From the NCBI GenBank assembly GCA_024698345.1, contig JAILRH010000058.1, positions 1 to 33,843 of the forward strand: 33,843 bases of DNA. The letters run 5' to 3'. This document shows positions 32,750 to 33,843 of this stretch, one piece after another; position 1 is the first letter of the stretch; the number at the start of each line of letters is the position of its first letter. Source of the stretch: Lachnospiraceae bacterium (GTDB lineage: Bacteria; Bacillota; Clostridia; Lachnospirales; Lachnospiraceae). The position numbers and the translations under genes are program-made. A model generated the notes under the pieces. That model had not been told where the DNA came from. It ran no database searches and saw only the letters and a program-made list of their open reading frames with translations.

Positions 32750-33823
32750 ATGAACTGCATCATATTTAAAAATGAAAAAAAATACGTAAATGATTTTATA
32801 AATTTACCTGTAAAATTATATGGAAAGGATGACAATATGGAGAGTCCGGGCACTGTAAAGCAACTGCTTCTTGGAAATCATCCACTCTCAAAATATTTTA
32901 CGCTGTATCCTTTTCTTATCTATAGTGAAAAAGAAGTTGTTGGAAGATTTGCAATAACGGCTTACGAAAATGATGATACTGCATATCTTGGTTTCTTTGA
33001 ATGCATAGACGACAATCAGGTTTCTCAATACTTGTTTGAATGCGCTTCTGACTTTTGCCGACGCAAAAAATTCAGCCGTATTCTGGGGCCTGTAGATGCT
33101 TCATTTTGGATGAAATACCGTTTAAAAATAAACAGATTCGACGAGAAGCCATACACAGGAGAACCCTACAACAAATCATACTATTATCAGATGTTTCTCA
33201 ACAGTGGATTTGAAGTAATGGAACATTACACTTCAAACAATTACAGAGCAATTGATACGAGTTATGAAAACGAAAAATACGAAAAAAGATACCGTGAATT
33301 TTTGGCCAATGGCTATGAAATAAAAAGTCCCACAACAGCTGAATATGACAAAACCGTGGAAGAAGTTTATGAGCTGATAACGGATTTGTACAAAGATTTT
33401 CCGATATTCAAAGACCTGGGCAAAGAGGATTTCAAAACTATTTTTGCGGATTATAAAACAATAATGAATATGAGCATGACAAAGATTGCTTACTACAAAG
33501 GTAAGGCTGTCGGCTTTTACATAAGTATTCCCGATTACGGAAATCGCGTATACCATCTGGATTTAAAAAATCTGTTGCCTAACCTCATGTATATTATGCG
33601 AAACAGAAAAAATCCCAAGCGCTATGTCATGTTGTATATGGGCGTTGACCGGGAACACCGAGGCCTTGGCAAAGCACTTGTATACAGTATTATGAAAGAG
33701 CTCATGAATAACAATTTACCAAGTATAGGGGCACTAGCAAGGGACGGTAAGGTAACTCAGACATACGCCTTCGATGATATCGAGAACGTATATGAATATG
33801 TTCTTCTTGGAAAGAAATTATAG
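32750..33823 (+). CDS. GNAT-like acyltransferase (YghO-type)
   Basis: The 357-residue protein has a long N-terminal part with VGRFAITAYEND (63-74), AYLGFFECIDD and ILGPVDASFW near 111-120, and a C-terminal GNAT half with the acyl-CoA-binding R-G-L-G-K-A pattern in EHRGLGKALVYSIM near 303-316. The N-terminal pattern resembles the YghO group of GNAT-like proteins, which is found near sphingolipid genes and is thought to acylate amines; one relative is a bacterial ceramide synthase candidate. Here it would fit N-acylation of an amine-containing lipid such as the ethanolamine head group, but this is inference. AGGAG precedes the ATG. It is 80 bp after dikinase 2, with no terminator seen between. 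Confidence 0.65.
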   Translation: MNCIIFKNEKKYVNDFINLPVKLYGKDDNMESPGTVKQLLLGNHPLSKYFTLYPFLIYSEKEVVGRFAITAYENDDTAYLGFFECIDDNQVSQYLFECASDFCRRKKFSRILGPVDASFWMKYRLKINRFDEKPYTGEPYNKSYYYQMFLNSGFEVMEHYTSNNYRAIDTSYENEKYEKRYREFLANGYEIKSPTTAEYDKTVEEVYELITDLYKDFPIFKDLGKEDFKTIFADYKTIMNMSMTKIAYYKGKAVGFYISIPDYGNRVYHLDLKNLLPNLMYIMRNRKNPKRYVMLYMGVDREHRGLGKALVYSIMKELMNNNLPSIGALARDGKVTQTYAFDDIENVYEYVLLGKKL

Positions 33824-33843
33824 GCATTAACTTTTGATTTTTT

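Overview
The window looks like chromosomal DNA of a low-GC anaerobic Firmicute, most likely a Lachnospiraceae-type Clostridium. The reasons are AT-rich intergenic DNA, strong GGAGG ribosome-binding sites, a T-box leader ahead of pheST, a YtrA-type GntR/ABC operon, a D-lactate dehydrogenase and a cytoplasmic GH13 enzyme. The genus is inference. No tRNA, rRNA, CRISPR array or phage module was seen.

Layout. 1-122 is the acidic tail of a gene entering from the left. 143-2043 is a complete IS1182-type insertion sequence whose two ends are hairpins. 2082-5369 (minus strand) holds a membrane-anchored CBM2-like protein, two SGNH hydrolases, a SpoU/TrmH RNA methyltransferase and a stand-alone piece of a FakA-like kinase. 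5590-6195 (plus) is a small membrane protein. 6242-7321 (minus) is a macrodomain protein with a C-terminal HTH-like domain. 7606-11217 (minus) is a four-gene NAD operon read pncA, prs-like, nadV, nadE. 11459-17311 (minus) carries ldhA, a GntR-ABC ATPase-permease operon, and a small membrane protein with an alpha-amylase-family enzyme. 17456-21479 (plus) is promoter, T-box, an unusual hairpin-rich leader, pheS and pheT, closed by a strong terminator and a 15-unit array of a 10-bp repeat.

The right third is the most interesting part. From a 158-bp divergent promoter region, an acyltransferase-3 and a GT-C-like membrane protein read leftward. Seven tightly packed genes read rightward: an archaeal CarS-like CDP-lipid synthase, a PEP-synthase/rifampin-phosphotransferase-like dikinase, a CDP-alcohol phosphatidyltransferase, a phosphatidylserine-decarboxylase-like protein, a UbiA-superfamily prenyltransferase, a second dikinase and a GNAT-type acyltransferase. 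Spacing and overlaps indicate co-transcription.

How the genes may work together. The CarS, PSS, PSD and UbiA enzyme types are those that archaea use to build serine- and ethanolamine-headed isoprenoid ether lipids, here joined by two phosphotransferases of unknown substrate and an N-acyltransferase-like protein. I infer a dedicated, apparently uncharacterised membrane-lipid pathway; its product cannot be read from sequence. In the NAD operon, pncA and nadE serve the deamidating route while nadV plus the prs-like gene would serve the direct nicotinamide route. The nadV/prs-like pair also resembles the enzyme pair of phage NAD+ reconstitution (NARP1), a possibility that needs biochemical testing.
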